From contig OY755046.1 in NCBI GenBank assembly GCA_963576565.1, forward strand, positions 60,491,471-60,555,470: a stretch of 64,000 bases of DNA, given 5' to 3'. Within the stretch, counting starts at the first letter, position 1; each line of letters opens with the position of its first letter. Positions 24,774 through 39,700 of the stretch are shown here, piece by piece. The position numbers and the translations under genes are program-made. The stretch comes from Aspidapion aeneum. Taxonomy: Eukaryota > Arthropoda > Insecta > Coleoptera > Brentidae. The notes under the pieces were generated by a model. The model worked only from the letters and a program-made list of their open reading frames with translations, ran no database searches and had not been told where the DNA came from.

Positions 24774-27700
24774 TACAGACAGACGGCGCAACAAAAAAGT
24801 TTCAAAATCATCTGAAACGCAAAGATATATAAAAATTTTTGAAATCGGAGCAACTTTTTTTTTTCTCGAAAAAATTAGGATCACCCTAGCTCACACTACT
24901 ATTGTATAGTATATGTGTGAGCTAATAACTTTATCTTCATTTGATTGTGTCATTTTAAACACTTTAAACACTTTAAACCGGAGTTTATCAAAAGATGTAA
25001 AAAACATGTTTGACGTAAACAAGTGACAGTTACGTCAACTTCTTAGTTTTTGAAAGCCCTTTCGAAGCTATGATTAGACAAAACTTGCAAAATTTGTCAA
25101 AAATGTAAAAAGAATAGGTTTGACAATCGATAGATTTTGACACATTTGACATAGGCAAGGGGCAGTTAGGCCAAAATGTTAGTTAGATATCACTCAATAG
25201 GGCTTTTCTTTAGAACAACAAACTTGTTAATTTTGATAAAAACGTAAAAAATTAGGTTTGGCAGTCCATAGCTTTTGACAGATTTGACGTAGACAATTGA
25301 CAGTTATGTTTTTCAAGGTCCTTTAAAATGAGGTATCACTCGATAGGGGTTTCAATTAAAAAAAGTTGACCGCTTCTATGCCGCCCCCTAGCGTAGGGGC
25401 GGCACACCCACCCTTTTGTAAAATAGACCTTTTGATGTCATTGACCATTGCCAAATTTGGTTCAATTATCTTTATTAGTTCAAAAGTTATTTGGGTGGAC
25501 TCGGACTTTTGAGACACCCTGTATATGCGACAAGTCATGGGATTTCTAGGGTGAGGGGGTCCAAATAGAGGGAAATGACCAGTTGCCTAAAAGAAATATG
25601 AAATACTTCTAGGCCCAGTAGTAGTAATAGTAGTGTGGGGTAGGCTCTAGGCCTGGCGACTAGGCACATGAAGCGCCCTTTTCGCCAACCCCCGGGCATC
25701 CTGTCAACAGTGTCCTTCATTCGCTAAGAAATCTGTCCGTCTTCTGTAAAAAGGCCATATCGGACCTCCTCAGATTCAGAAGGTACTCCATCTCAAAGGC
25801 TTCCTCCTCGAATACCTCTCTTCTTGCCTCCTTGTATGCTTCACATGATGAGAGGAAATGAGCCGAGATCTCGTCCTCGGCCCAACATCGCTCGCACGTC
25901 GCGTCCTCCTTCACTCTCATCTTCGCCAAGTGTCCTTGTACGACGCAGTGTCCGGTTAGGACTCCCACCTCTCTTCGTGTTCTACGGAGCAGCCAGTCCC
26001 TACGGGACTTGCTGTATCCTTTCACATACTCCTTCGCCTGTCTATCGTTTCCTGTGTTGGTTCATTCCTTTTCGATCTCTTTCTGGGTCCACTCTGTTAA
26101 GGCCGACTCCATTTGCCCTCTTGTGAGCCCCAGGAAAGGCTCTGGCCCGACGCATTTCTGCCGGGATCCACCTCTGGCGAGTTCGTCCGCTTTCTCGTTT
26201 CCTGGGACTCCCCTGTGGACTGGGACCCATACGAGCTCCACCTCTCTTACTTCGGCGCACTCCTGCACCAAACCCGCGGACACGGTTGGTTTGCACAGTG
26301 CTTTTAGCTCAGCTTGACTGTCTGAAAAGATGCTAGGCCTAAAAAGCAGAGGCTTTTCAGATTTTCTTGCCTTGACTATATTAAAAAAATTGTTTATATT
26401 GTATTTAACGTTAGAGTATCTAAACATTTTTAGCGTTAGAAGCAAAGCAATTAGTCACGTCAAAAACCAAGAAAAAATCATCAATAATTAAAAAAAAGCA
26501 AAATATTATACAAGCATTTATTTTACCGGTAGCATGGATCGGATTACCGGCCTGTTGATGGCCAGAGCCGGAATTGTGAAGTTTTATAATGGTCAGCAAC
26601 ATGTCGCGATGACGCGTCTGCAGGGCCGGATTGGCCAGCTGTTGGTACAGATTTTGAGTTGTGATTTCACCGCGTTTTAAACCTTTAAAAAAATATAACA
26701 ACAAGAACCAGATAATTATTGTTAGTAAAATACTCTGCCAATATATGGGCCCCTAAGCTCACACTAGGTACTATAGTTATAGTGTACGTGTGAGCTAATA
26801 TAACTAAAAACTAAAATATATTTTATTCAACTCCGGACTAAATTACCTTTTGTTTGATACCACACAAGCCATGATTTGACTTAAACTCAAATTTTTGAAA
26901 TCTACCCCCACCCTTAAAAAAAAAACAAAAACTAAAATGTATTTTGTTAAACTCCGGACTCAATTGCCTTTCGTTTGATATCACACACGCCATATTTTCA
27001 CTTAAACTCTAATTTTTGAAATATACCCCCACCCTTTTTTTTTAAATAAATTAAAATGTATTTTGTTGAACTCCAAACTCAATTACCTTTCGTTTGAAGT
27101 GACACACGCCATATTTTCCCATAAACTCTAATTTTTGAAATCTACCCCCACCCTTTTATTTGATTTATGCTCGGTGGATTTTGTTCATTTTTAAATGGGA
27201 CCATCTCGGCCCAAAACCCAGCCTAGGTACCAAATTTCATTCAAATTGGCCAAGCGGTTTTTGAGTTATGCGCGTTGGTCGTTACAGACAGACAGACATA
27301 GAGACAGACAGACAGACAGACGGCGCAACAAAAAAGTTTCAAAATCATCTGAAACGCAAAGATATATAAAAATTTTTGAAATCGGAGCAACTTTTTTTTT
27401 CTCGAATAAATTACGATCACCATAGCTCACACTACTATAGTATAGTATATGTGTGAGCTAAAAACCTTAGAGTAGTGCAATAATGATTTGTCGAAGGACC
27501 AAAAATTTGACAATGTCATTTTATTGACAGAATCAACTTTCTGTAAAGAAGTTTTAACATAATTGAAATATCGGCCCTAATAATGAATTTCTGGGTTTCC
27601 GAATTTTCCATCGTAGCTTCACAACTACAAGAGCTAGAATTTTTTAAACATATTTATAGTCCTCTATCGTTTATAATAACCGAGTTTTTCCTTCAATATC

Positions 27701-30700
27701 ATCAAAAATGGGACAATCTGTACTATAGTCTATTCTAGACTTGTTCCCAAAATTAAAACTTATAGGTAAATTTAGTGGGAATAAGGACACTGATGTTCTG
27801 GTAAATATACGTTTTAATCCATCGGTAACGTTTCGACAATGGTTTTTGTCTTCATCAGACCTTCAGACAAAAACCATTGTCGAAACGTTACCGATGGATT
27901 AAAACGTATATTTACCAGAACAACAGTGTCCTTATTCCCACTAAATTTACCTATAGTTGCATTGCAAGGACGTGATAAGTTTACCAAATTAAAACTTATG
28001 CAAAACCCCTCCGTAGCTCTAAAAGGGCTTGAGGTATCGAGACACGGTTTTCACCTTTTAACTCGTCTTTAAATTTAAACCTTGCAAAGGTCAAAGAATA
28101 TTTCTCTATATCTCCTATACTTGATGTTGAATTAAAGTGACACCGCGTCATCAAAACCTTGATGGGCTGGAAGGGAGTAAAGGGGTACATACCGTGGCAC
28201 GCACTTACTGATATTGATTCCCAAAATGAGGTCATTAGCTTACTATTTTATTTGCTTTTTTTTATGTCTTCTTCTAAACGATTGCATTAGAAACGAACAT
28301 ATATACTCTTATCTGGTTGTTACGAACATATTATTGATTTAGCCGGGCTTTGACGTTTTCTATTCGTTGTTGTTTTTACTGTTTATGTCAAACAAATTAT
28401 GACGGAGCTTTTTACAAAACAAATTACCGTTTTTGCAACTAAATCAATATTTGCGCACATTTTAATATAATTTCGGATCCTCTTTTATGTTTCGGATCTT
28501 TATTTATTAGGTAAGTACCTATTTGATCTCTCCTCTAAAAGGTCTTAGTGTTTTATCCTTCGTAGATTAAATCCCGAGCGGCCCACTGCATGTACAAAGT
28601 GAAACACAAATTTTTTAAGGCTTCTTTACTTAGATTTTGCCGCAAAATATGGTTTACCATAGCTATGACGCGGTGCCACTTTAATACAATATCAACTATA
28701 GAAATGCATAAAAGTGTCCAATTTGAGTCACCCTGTACAGGGTGGGGCATTTTCGTTGGTTTTATAGGGTACAGGCTAAACGGTAAGAGATGCAAAAAAA
28801 CTGACATACGTGTCCCGTCCTCTTTTTTAGTGTCTTTTTTAATGGCGAAACCAAATCTACGCTAACTATATTGGTTTAGCAGATATAGGGTGATTCTCAA
28901 AAATTGGAGATTTTTATTATCTCTTATTACTCGGTTATTTATGGTGATAGAAAAAAACTTCAAATACAAAACTTTTATGATTTTCTACATAGAATCCAGT
29001 GGCGTAACCAGAAAGATGAAAAATGTTTTAGTTTTCAAGATATTACCAAAGGTAACATTTTGTTAAATGGAACACCCAGTATGTAAGAATCTCAGATTAT
29101 TGCATTTTTTCTTGTGATTACAATGATATATAACACTTAATACTTTTCTTTGTTCTAAATAGGTAAAATACGGAAAAATATTTTTTTTTGTAGTTGACTA
29201 TGAATTGATTAAAAATTTTTCTATTTTATAATATAATAGAACTGAATAGTTATTATAAAAATTTATTACAAAAGGTGCTCAAACTGTCTCCCATTCTGCT
29301 CAATGCATTTTTCTACTCGACTTGTAACCGAACGAGTGGCGTTATAGATGCCAATATTTGGTATTCTCTCAATGCAAATAATAAAATTTTCCCTAAGTTT
29401 TTCTACTTGTTACTTCGTGTTTTATAAATTTCATTTTTGATAAATCCCCAAAAATAAAAGTCGAGGGGGGTCAGGTCGGGAGAACGCGGGGGCCATCGGT
29501 TTGGCCCATATGTACCAATCCAATTTTCATCAAAATTGGCAGTTAGCAAGTTCCTTATCATATGGCTATTATGTGCTGGAGCACCGTCTTGTTGAAAATA
29601 AATGTTATTTATTTCACCTAATGGCATGTTATCCAACTCTATTATTACATATTCTTCCAAAATTTGTATCCTTCTGCATTCAAGTTTTCATTAAAAAGCC
29701 TGTAGTTAAACACTCTATTTCGATACAGCGCTACCGATGCATGGAATCCAAACCGTCCTTGTTGTACCCTGGCCACCGTCTGATGAGGATATATGTTTGA
29801 CCAATATCGATTATTATGTCGATTAAACATTCCTTCGCTAGATATATAAGCTTCCATATTATATTTAAAAAAAAAATTGGGATTCTGATTAATCTGTTGC
29901 AAATACCAATTGCAAAATACTAAACGCCGTTGTTCATCTCCAGGATGTAAATTATGAACGTTTCTTATTTTATAAGATTTATACTTATGCTTTTTCAATA
30001 TTTTTAAAACTCGTTTACTTATACCAATATCATTCTCAATATTATGACTAGATACCGTCGGATCAGCAGCAACACAAGCCAACGTGTTTATTTCATCCGT
30101 TTCTCTATTTTCTTTATTGTAAATTTTATTTCTTGGTTTTCTAAATGACCCATACTCACTTAAATTGTGATGCATTCTTTGAAACATCCTTTTGTCTGGC
30201 TGACGTCGCTCGGGATAACGGTCAAAATATAGTATAAGTGCTGCATCTCTATTTTTATTAGATTTAATATAGCACTCAAACATGTTTAACTTTTCATAGT
30301 TTTGATAAAGATTCATCTTAGACAAAAGTAATAACAACAATACTTAATTGACGTTTGACTTTGTGACAAGTTAAAAAAGCAAAACAAAAGTTCATCCCGT
30401 CCATAGCCAACTACAAAAAAAAATATTACTTACATACAGGGTGTTCCGTTTAAAAAATTTTACTTTTGATAATATCTCGTAAAATAAAATATTTTTAAGT
30501 TTTCTGGGTACGCCACTGAATTATACGTATAAAATCATAAAACTTTTGTATTTGAAGAATTTTTCCGTAAATAAACGAGTAATAAAAGATAAAAAAATCG
30601 GCAATTTTTGAGAATCACCCTGTATCTGCTAAACCAATCTAGTTAGCCTAGATTTGATCACGCCATTAAAAATGACACTAAAAAAGAGGACGGGACACGT

Positions 30701-33700
30701 ATGTCAGTTTTTTTGTATCTCTTACCGTTTAGCCTGTACCCTATAAAACCAACGAAAATGCCCCACCCTGTACAAGTAGCTCCAAAACCAAATTAAAACA
30801 AAAAAATTACCTTGCAAAATGGCTTGCGCCTCAGGTCGGTTAAGCAGTTCCCTGCTTTGCTGAACGTCCATACCAAGAAGGGGGGAAGCGCCTCTCATCT
30901 GAGGGGGAGCGTTTATCAACTTGTTCAACATGTCCAATTGTTGTTTTTGGAGTTGAGCCTGTTGCAACTTAAAATAAAACACAAGCCGTTAGGTGAGTAT
31001 ATCCCAACACTGAACAAATACTTTAGAAATAGAATACTAGGACAGACTTAGCACAAATTGTGTCCTCCCTTTACCCATAGCTGAAAAGAGTTTGTTCCAA
31101 TTTATGACATATCCTACAAACTTTCAACTTCGAGGAACTTTTTTTAAGGAAAAAAAGTTTTGACATATGATTGGAAATTTTGACCCTTCAGATTGTCAAT
31201 ATTCCCTAAAACGTTACTTGGGGATCCATCCATTTATTTTCATTCCATTGCAAAACAAACTTTTAAAAAAATAATTTAAGCGCTACCTACCTTCATCGTA
31301 AGGTCACCGTGGTGTTGTTGCTGCATAGCCGCGGCTGCTGCAGCAGCTTGTGCAACAGCGGCAACGTTGCCGCCCAACAGAGGGTGCTGGTTGATGACAG
31401 CTGCTGCTGCCAATCTCGCTTCATCCTGTTGTTGGGAGTGGCTCAGCATCTGTTAAACAAAACATAAATCATCAATCAATATTAAATAATAAAACATACA
31501 GGGTGATTCAGAAGAAAGCGGCACCCTTTCGGGGGCATAATCCTTAGATAAAAATTTGCATTAAATGGGTCCGAAAATGCTACCTTAGGGAGCGAATGGA
31601 AAATAATCATGATGGTTGTCAGCGCTAACAAAAAATGTGAAAGCAAAACCATTGCATATTGGATAACATATTTTTGATAAAGTATCAGTGGTCATATGAT
31701 AATTTTTATAGTAAGTAAACATACTTGAGAAACCAATTTATCATCACATCATTAAAAATGCAATATCTCATTTCAGAAAGTAACTTCGGCAAGTCGGGAA
31801 AGATCGGAGAAAACGAGTAAGTGGGGCAAGGCCGATCGTCGCGGTCGCTTCAAAATTCACGACCCGCGGAGCGCAGCGTTGCCAGATGTACGATACTTAT
31901 CGATCGACCGAACCAACGTACGATCTGTATTCGGGTTCCCACTGAGAGTTCATCAGCAAAATTTCAAAAAAAAAATTCTATTCCTCGTTTTTTTATCCAC
32001 TTGCCTACACTACTTTCGTTTTAAAGGAGATCAGGAAAAATTAAACATACATTTTGTTCATTCAACTGTTAGTTTTATTATTTTTAATCTGTACACTACA
32101 AGGTAAAAATCCTTGCTTGAGCATTTTCTTCTCTTTTTCAATTTCAAATATTTTTTTCTCTCATATTTCATAATTTTTTTTAGCCACCCACTAAATCCAG
32201 GGAAAATAACATGGTCTAGCCACAGCTTGGTAAACATACACTTTTTGTTAACCATATTTTTTTTTTATTTATGAAATATTAAAAAGCTGAAATAATCAAA
32301 AAATGGTCAGGTATTCCTACAAAACAAAAATAATTTTTTAGACAAAATGAAAAAAAATTGCGTGTGCTTAAGACCACACGGCAGAAGTGTAAACTTCAAC
32401 AAGGCGAAATTAATAATACTGGCCTTCATCCGCATCATCATATCGCTCGCTGAATGTTCCTCTCACAGTTAGTCGACTCGAGCCGACTTCACCCGAATGA
32501 GCGTTACATAGCCGAGCCTGACGGCTCAGTTCAATTCACTACCCACAAAAACTGCTAAACGTGCCTAAAGTTTACACTTTAAAAAACACAGGAGCAAATT
32601 AAGATTCTAAAGTTGGCAACAGTAACCGAACTTAGGTCTTTTTTTGCTTTTTGTTTGTATGCTACAATATTTCGAAACTAGAGCATGGGAATATCCGCTC
32701 AAAAACTCTCATTGGGAAAATATCCATGACTTTCCAGACTTTTGATTAATATCCTTGACTCTCCCTGACCACTTTTCTATCCCTGACTTTCTAGGTTTAT
32801 CCAGAATGTGGACACCCTGTTTTTGAAATATTTGCAGTCATATTGACCTTGTTTTATTTTAGTTATGTTTTAAATATACTCACCTCCATGAGACTCATCG
32901 CTTGGGGTTTGTGCATAGGTCCGTTTTGAACATTCGCCTGCCCACCAGCTTGCGCTAACTATATAAAAAAATCAAAGCAATTCATTAAGGGGCTATCGCA
33001 CCGATTTTTAAAATTTCCTTTCTTAACTATGGATTGCCTTAATTTTAAGCATGCCTTATTTTTGAATTTGTTGCACCGAGCAAAAATCTCCTCTCCTCCC
33101 GATCAGGCAACGCCGCTGTTTCAACCAACAAAATTTTTGAACTATGGAAAAATTTCAATACCCAGTACTTCCTAAAATAGTTTTGTCAAAAGCCATCAAT
33201 TTTTCTGTCCTTGTCGGTGCAACCAAAGGACTAAAAATTATAGTGAAATTAGGGTAAAATGTAAAGGCAGAAAGGAAAATCGTCTTGTTACATCAGTGCA
33301 GTTTGAACTAATTTTTGCGCTCTGCTCCTTGTATATTATTATACTCGTCAGTTAGTTTTGAATTTTTTGTTGACATTCTTTGTTTTTTGAAGATAATAAA
33401 TATATGTAAAAAAAAATGTTTTTTGCATAATAAAATAATTTATTTTAACCATAATTTATATTAGTATGAAAATTAAAAATCATTACACTTACACCGAACC
33501 GAACCGTAACACAACAAGCACCTCTCACTCTAAACCTTTTTTGAGAGAGAGCATCGCTCTGCTCTGCAAGATTTCACTTTCCCATGATAAAACGCAAACA
33601 CGCCGATTTTTTTTGGATTTTTATCTCGAAAGAAATGTGATGAAAATTTACTTCGCGAACATAAAAAAAATCTTCGCGAAAAACAAATTTGACAAGTTTT

Positions 33701-36700
33701 ATGAGTTTTATCGATGTGCACATCAAGTGCTTGACAAATTCAAATTCCAAGACATTTAAAGACACGCAGGATACAGGGCATAACGGTGCATTTTCTGCTG
33801 GGATAGCGCCATCGCGGAGCTGTTGTCCTGAACTAAAAGTACCGGGTGTGGCGCTAAAAATATTTGGCGGGGAAGCCGATTTTTCATTACTATTTTTTAA
33901 TTGGTATACTGTGCTCACAAAACACAAAAAGACACACTTCAATTTAATCATAACACTCTGCTCATTTGTAGGTATTGTCAGTTGCTATGGCTATGCAAGA
34001 AGGGTAACATTATGTGACCAGCATCTTATCTTTAACAGGCTCTTAAGGACAGTCCCGAAAAAAGGTGACTTAATTTTAACAACACTGAGGAAGAAAGCCT
34101 GCTTTTAATTTCGGTGCAACGAAATTTTACGAAATAAGGTATTCTTTAGGCTAAGTGTAGTGTTTGCATATTAGTGAAACGACAAACACACAAATTTAAA
34201 TTTCCTGCGTCTTGACAAAGTACTAGTGACGTAGGCAATATGGCCGCGCGGCTGACCTATGAGAAAGCAGCATTGGAATGACGTCACATGGGACGCCCTC
34301 TCGTTACGGAACCATTTTCAGGTCTACACGTATTTTATCGTAACTCAGTTTTCTTCCATAAATATTTGCGCAATCATAAATAATTACGGGGCTTAAACAA
34401 CATAAATATATCACTAAGCAATGGGAAAAAAGTTGGTGCGATGGGCCTTTAAATATTCAAAGACACATACTTTTTTTTTGTTTTAACGAACAGAAGCCAA
34501 AACATTAATTTTAAATAAAAAAAAAAAGATGAAAATGGAATGGATGAATTTAAAACACAGGTAAAAATTGTATAAGTTCTGAAATTTCAAACAATTGGAC
34601 AAATAATAATAATAATCTACATATAAATTTTTAAAATGAGCAAAAATGATAAATATTGACAAAAATTTTGAAATTGGTATTTTTAGCAAGTCTAAACTAA
34701 ACTATTTCTTGTTTAATTGTAAAACTTTACGTCTCTTTCGAATGGTACTTCCTATTTTTGCCTAAAATTACACCAAAAAAAAATCTTAAAATTTTCTTTT
34801 AAAAGTGAAAATATAAACTACACAATTTTGTGGGGAAAATTCACAACTTGTTCTTTGGTAGATGCTACAGAATCAAATTTTGGGGAGTTAATTTTCTCAT
34901 ATTTTACTTTGTTTATCTCGTTAGTTTAGCATTATTTAGAGTTAGACTAGCAGTGAAAAAAAGTATTATCTAATTTCAAATAAATAAATAAATATATGTT
35001 AAAATCATAAAAAAGCGACACTTACACTTACCAGTCTTTTAAATGCTTCAGTCATGCCCTCGTCGGGTTTTTGAACCTTGGGCTGTGGATTACTTCCAGT
35101 GTCTGGACGAATCTTAGCCTCCAGCTCGTCCAAACTCAAGATCTTGCCCGCTATATTAAAAAAATATATATATTAATCGACAGAAAATATCGAAGGAAGG
35201 AGTTTTTCGAGATTAAGAAGCTACCAACTAGGGACTCATTTCGAAATGCAAAAAACTAATTGTTTTAACTCACTATCATTACAACTGATTTGACGTCACA
35301 GCCCCATGATGCACCGAATTCGCGGCAAAAATTTCTTATGCACATTTAAACAAGCCCATGCAAACATGTATGTGCCGCTTCGAAGTTATTGTTTTCGAAC
35401 TATAATTTGATGAGGTGATTGTCATACTGTGTTTACGGATAATAAAAGTTTGGCGGATTGGAATTGATCAAAGTAAAAGCAGCAAATCAAACATAGCCGC
35501 CGTCCCGAACCATTGACATTTCGTTCTCTGGTTTAGAAATGTCAAGGGCTTGTCAATCGCCTGTTTTGTATATATGTTCAGGGCTATCAAAAAGGACGGA
35601 CCACGATCCTCCACTTGGTGGACGTCACATCCGGGGCTGATTTTTTTTTGATGGTCACATCACGACACAGCTGATTGTCTTTAAAATATTGAAGTTGAAA
35701 TGACGGTTCATGAATATTTAATTTTTTTTATATAAAGCCGGTTTTGAGATTGTTTTTACTATATTCTTGCAGAACAATTATGTTTAAATGTATAGTAATC
35801 CCTAATTTTTCAGAGCCGCTTCATTAGCTCACACAAAAATTAAATTTAAAGCAGAAGCGAATGTGACAAACACAGATGACAAAGTCAAATACATGTCAAA
35901 TATAACAGTTGGCATGCAGTACATGGCGGGTAATTTGAATTCCAAATAAGAAATGCTAAATTTTGAAGATTTTAAGCTTTTAATCATCTTGCATCCTTAC
36001 AAAAGTTTGCTAGAATATCGGGATGGTGTCTGAGAATATTTAACTGAAATTTCGCGGAAATCTGTAGTGCCATTTTGAAAATATCCTAAAAAAACGTCTG
36101 ACCTCCCATAAGACCCAATGTAAAAGTCAGCCCCCAGAGAACAGCTGATTTTTTCAGGCTCGTGGCCTCTATTTTTATGTTGGCCTTGACACAGTATGAC
36201 AATCACCTGATCAAATTATAGTTCGAAAACAATAACTTCGAAGCGGCACATACATGTTTGCATGAGCTTGTTTAAAAGTGCATAAGAAATTTTTGCCGCG
36301 AATTCGGTGCATCATGGCTATGACGTCAAATTAGTTGTAATGATAGTGAGTTAAAACAATTAGTTTTTTGCATTTCGAAATGAGTCTCTAGTTGGTAGCT
36401 TCTTAATCTCGAAAAACTCCTTTCTTCGATATTTTCTGTATAACTGTCATTCACAGTACATTATTAAAAAAATTGTATGTATACGGAGTTAGAAATTTTC
36501 TAGGAAGAACCAATCATTTACTTACGTCCAGGCTTTGGTCCCATACCCCCTCCACCGGGGCCAAATTCGGCGGACCTGTTTTGCCCCTGCGCCTGCATCT
36601 TGCTCCTTTGGAACATGTCCATGATGCTAACCGACTGTCCCGCGTTGGCTTGGGGCGGCGCCTTAGGCCCCACGGAGTTGCCCGCGGGGCTGATCGGGGC

Positions 36701-39700
36701 GAAGTAGGCTTCCGAATCGCCCGGAGGCTGAATCGAGATGGGAATGGAGCTTTGATCGTTGATCTCTTTAAGGATGTCCTGAAAATATATAAAGGGTGTT
36801 CCTAAATGTCATTATGATGGGGCTATGCATGTATCATGTAAATATAACAATGAACAACTTGGCATAAATAAACTTACACAAAATAAAGCTTTATACAAAA
36901 AATTTCTAAAGGAACAGCTAACCCAAAACTGGGAAAATAAAAATATAGATGAAATAAATGATATGCTGACAACAGCTATGACCAAAGTAGGAAAAGATAT
37001 CGCACAAAAAGAGAGAAACTTGTGAATTTAAAAATCAAACAAGTTTCATGGCTAATCGGGCAAAAAAGGAGTTTTTTGTTTCCCTTATATTTTTCCGTGG
37101 GTAGCTTGAAAGCTTAACCTCACGGGGGTCCAAGATCTAATGGACACCTAATAAGTGTTGACAGTTAACCGTTTCGTCCTTATGGGACTCCTCAGAACAC
37201 TGCTGGTCAAGTGACAAATTTTGCGAAGTTAGAAGAGGCGCCATCTCTTGCTATAGTTCGCTCACTAATTACATTTAATTAGAGACAAAACCGTCTGATT
37301 AACTTCGCAAGATTTGTCACTTGACCAGCAGTGTTCTGAGGAGTCCCATAAGGACGAAACGGTTAACTGTCAACACTTATTAGGTGTCCATTAGATCTTG
37401 GACCCCCGTGAGGTTAAGCTTTCAAGCTACCCACGGAAAAATATAAGGGAAACAAAAAACTCCTTTTTTGCCCGATTAGCCATGAAACTTGTTTGATTTT
37501 TAAATTCACGGGTATGAAATTTCACGTTTGTTAGTATTATTTGGCTTAAAAATTCCGTTGATTGACGCTCACTGTCTTGATGACGGGTAAAAATGCAAAA
37601 TGCGTAGATCTGGCCTGAAAAGACAAAGAGCTGTCGTAGGTCACGGACTATAGTTGTTTTCTTTTATTTGCATTCGATCTTTTCATTGATCGATATTGTA
37701 TAGCAGTGTTTTTCCCTGCTTTTGGTTTTTTGTTTTTCTCGTATCTCGGTAGATGGCGCCTCTTACTATAGTTCACTCACTAATTACATTTAATTAGAGA
37801 CAAAACCGTCTGATTAACTTCGCAAGATTTGTCACTTGACCAGCAGTGTTCTGAGGAGTCCCATAAGGACGAAACGGTTAACTGTCAACACTTATTAGGT
37901 GTCCATTAGATCTTGGACCCCCGTGAGGTTAAGCTTTCAAGCTACCCACGGAAAAATATAAGGGAAACAAAAAACTCCTTTTTTGCCCGATTAGCCATGA
38001 AACTTGTTTGAGAAACTTGTATATCAGAAGAAATAAAGAAACTGACGTTTCTAGTTTTTTAGAGCTACTTCGATATATATTTTAAAAAGAGTTGGAAAAA
38101 TACAACATCCCTGTCTTAAGCCTTTCGTTATTCTTTTGAAAGTTCATTTCCAATTTTAATTTTAGATTTTGACCCTTTCTATAGTTCTTTTATCGCTTTT
38201 ACGTATGTATGATTGATATTAGTTTGCTCTAACACTGTCGATAATTTTTCTACTGGAAAAATTATTTATAAAAATGCAAAATACACAAATAAGTCCTACC
38301 TTAATAATACTGTCTTCCTGCATAGAGGACCTGCGGCTAGAACCTGCGCCCTGCTGTTCTTGAGGACTGGTTTTGAACCAACGACTGAAGCGAGAGGTCG
38401 TGTTGTCACCTCCACCCTCTCCATTCTAAAAAAAAACGAAAAATGTTCCTATTAGTCTCTATTTTAAAGACGTTTAACTTCTTGGAAACCTAAAGCTTCA
38501 GACGATTCTCGCACTAAAAATGCCATTTAGCTAAAATTAAAGATGGCGGATATTGCAAAAATGCCCATATTGCCCTCCTGCAAAAAAATTGCGAGCGACA
38601 TTGTCTTTTCTTATTAGAGTTTTAACATTTTGGAAAATAAACGCACTGATCGGTTAGGTTTGATGTACGTTGGTTTATTAATTCATTAATAATAATATTA
38701 TAATAATTACTTCAACAAGAATGCACTAAACCTTAGTAGGTAATATATTATAATGCTTATGCAGCAATAGGTATTGGCATATTACATATTATATGTTATA
38801 ATGAAAAAAAAACCGGACAATTTTTTTTTCATTATAACTTTTAAACTATACCATCGAATTTAATGGGACAAACTGCACTTGGCAGATAATTAATCAGAGT
38901 TTTGACTAAATATATTTTTTTGTCCACCATCTCAAAATCCAAGATGGCGGACGAAATTAAATTGTACCCTTCAAAGATGTTCGTTTATTCTTGTGTTGCG
39001 AACATGTTTTAATTATTTTTTTAAATCAGTAAAAAAGCTGCATTCTTGCCACGCACAACTAGGTACAAATCAGTGACAAATTGGTTCGGTGGTTCTAAAA
39101 AAATATTTTTGTTTTAACTATTGTTTTATATATTACACGATTGCCTTGCCAATCATGTCTGCATTTATTTCCTTATAAATTTATTACTACTGAACCGATT
39201 TTGATGATATAAAAAACACCCCGGTGAGAATTGATTGCTTTTTAAAGATATAAATTTATCGATTTCACAACGTTCTACGTCTTCCGATACCCAATCTCCA
39301 CTCGTTTCTGCTTGCCCATAATTCATCATCTGGGCCTCTTATTCTTATTTCACTGTCTATTCCTTCTCTCCAGCTTCTCCTTGGCCGTCCTCGTTTTCTT
39401 CGGCCAGTTGGTTTCCATTGTAGTATTTGTTTAGGTAGTCTTTTATCATTCATTCTTTGTACATGTCTGTACCACACTAGTTGTTTTGTTCCTATATCAT
39501 CCACTAAAGTACGTTCACCCACTCATAATTTCTCTTATTCTTTGATTTGTAACTCTTTCTCTTTTTGATTTCCCTGCTGCTCTTCTCCAATAGTCCATCT
39601 CCGTAGCGGAAAGCATTTTTTCTGTTCTATCCTTGATTGGCCATACTTCTGAGCCGTATGTAATAATACTTTTTACAATGGTGTTATATATAAGCTTTTT

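Noticed and set aside
33466..34108. Overlapping 97- to 139-aa ORFs as a transposase
   Set aside because: No catalytic motif seen; they lie within the TTAA-flanked element and appear non-coding.
32989..34448. Terminal IR read as an extension of the CAGGGTG/TA family
   Set aside because: The ends are GGGGCTATCGCACC with TTAA rather than TA flanks, so a different superfamily.
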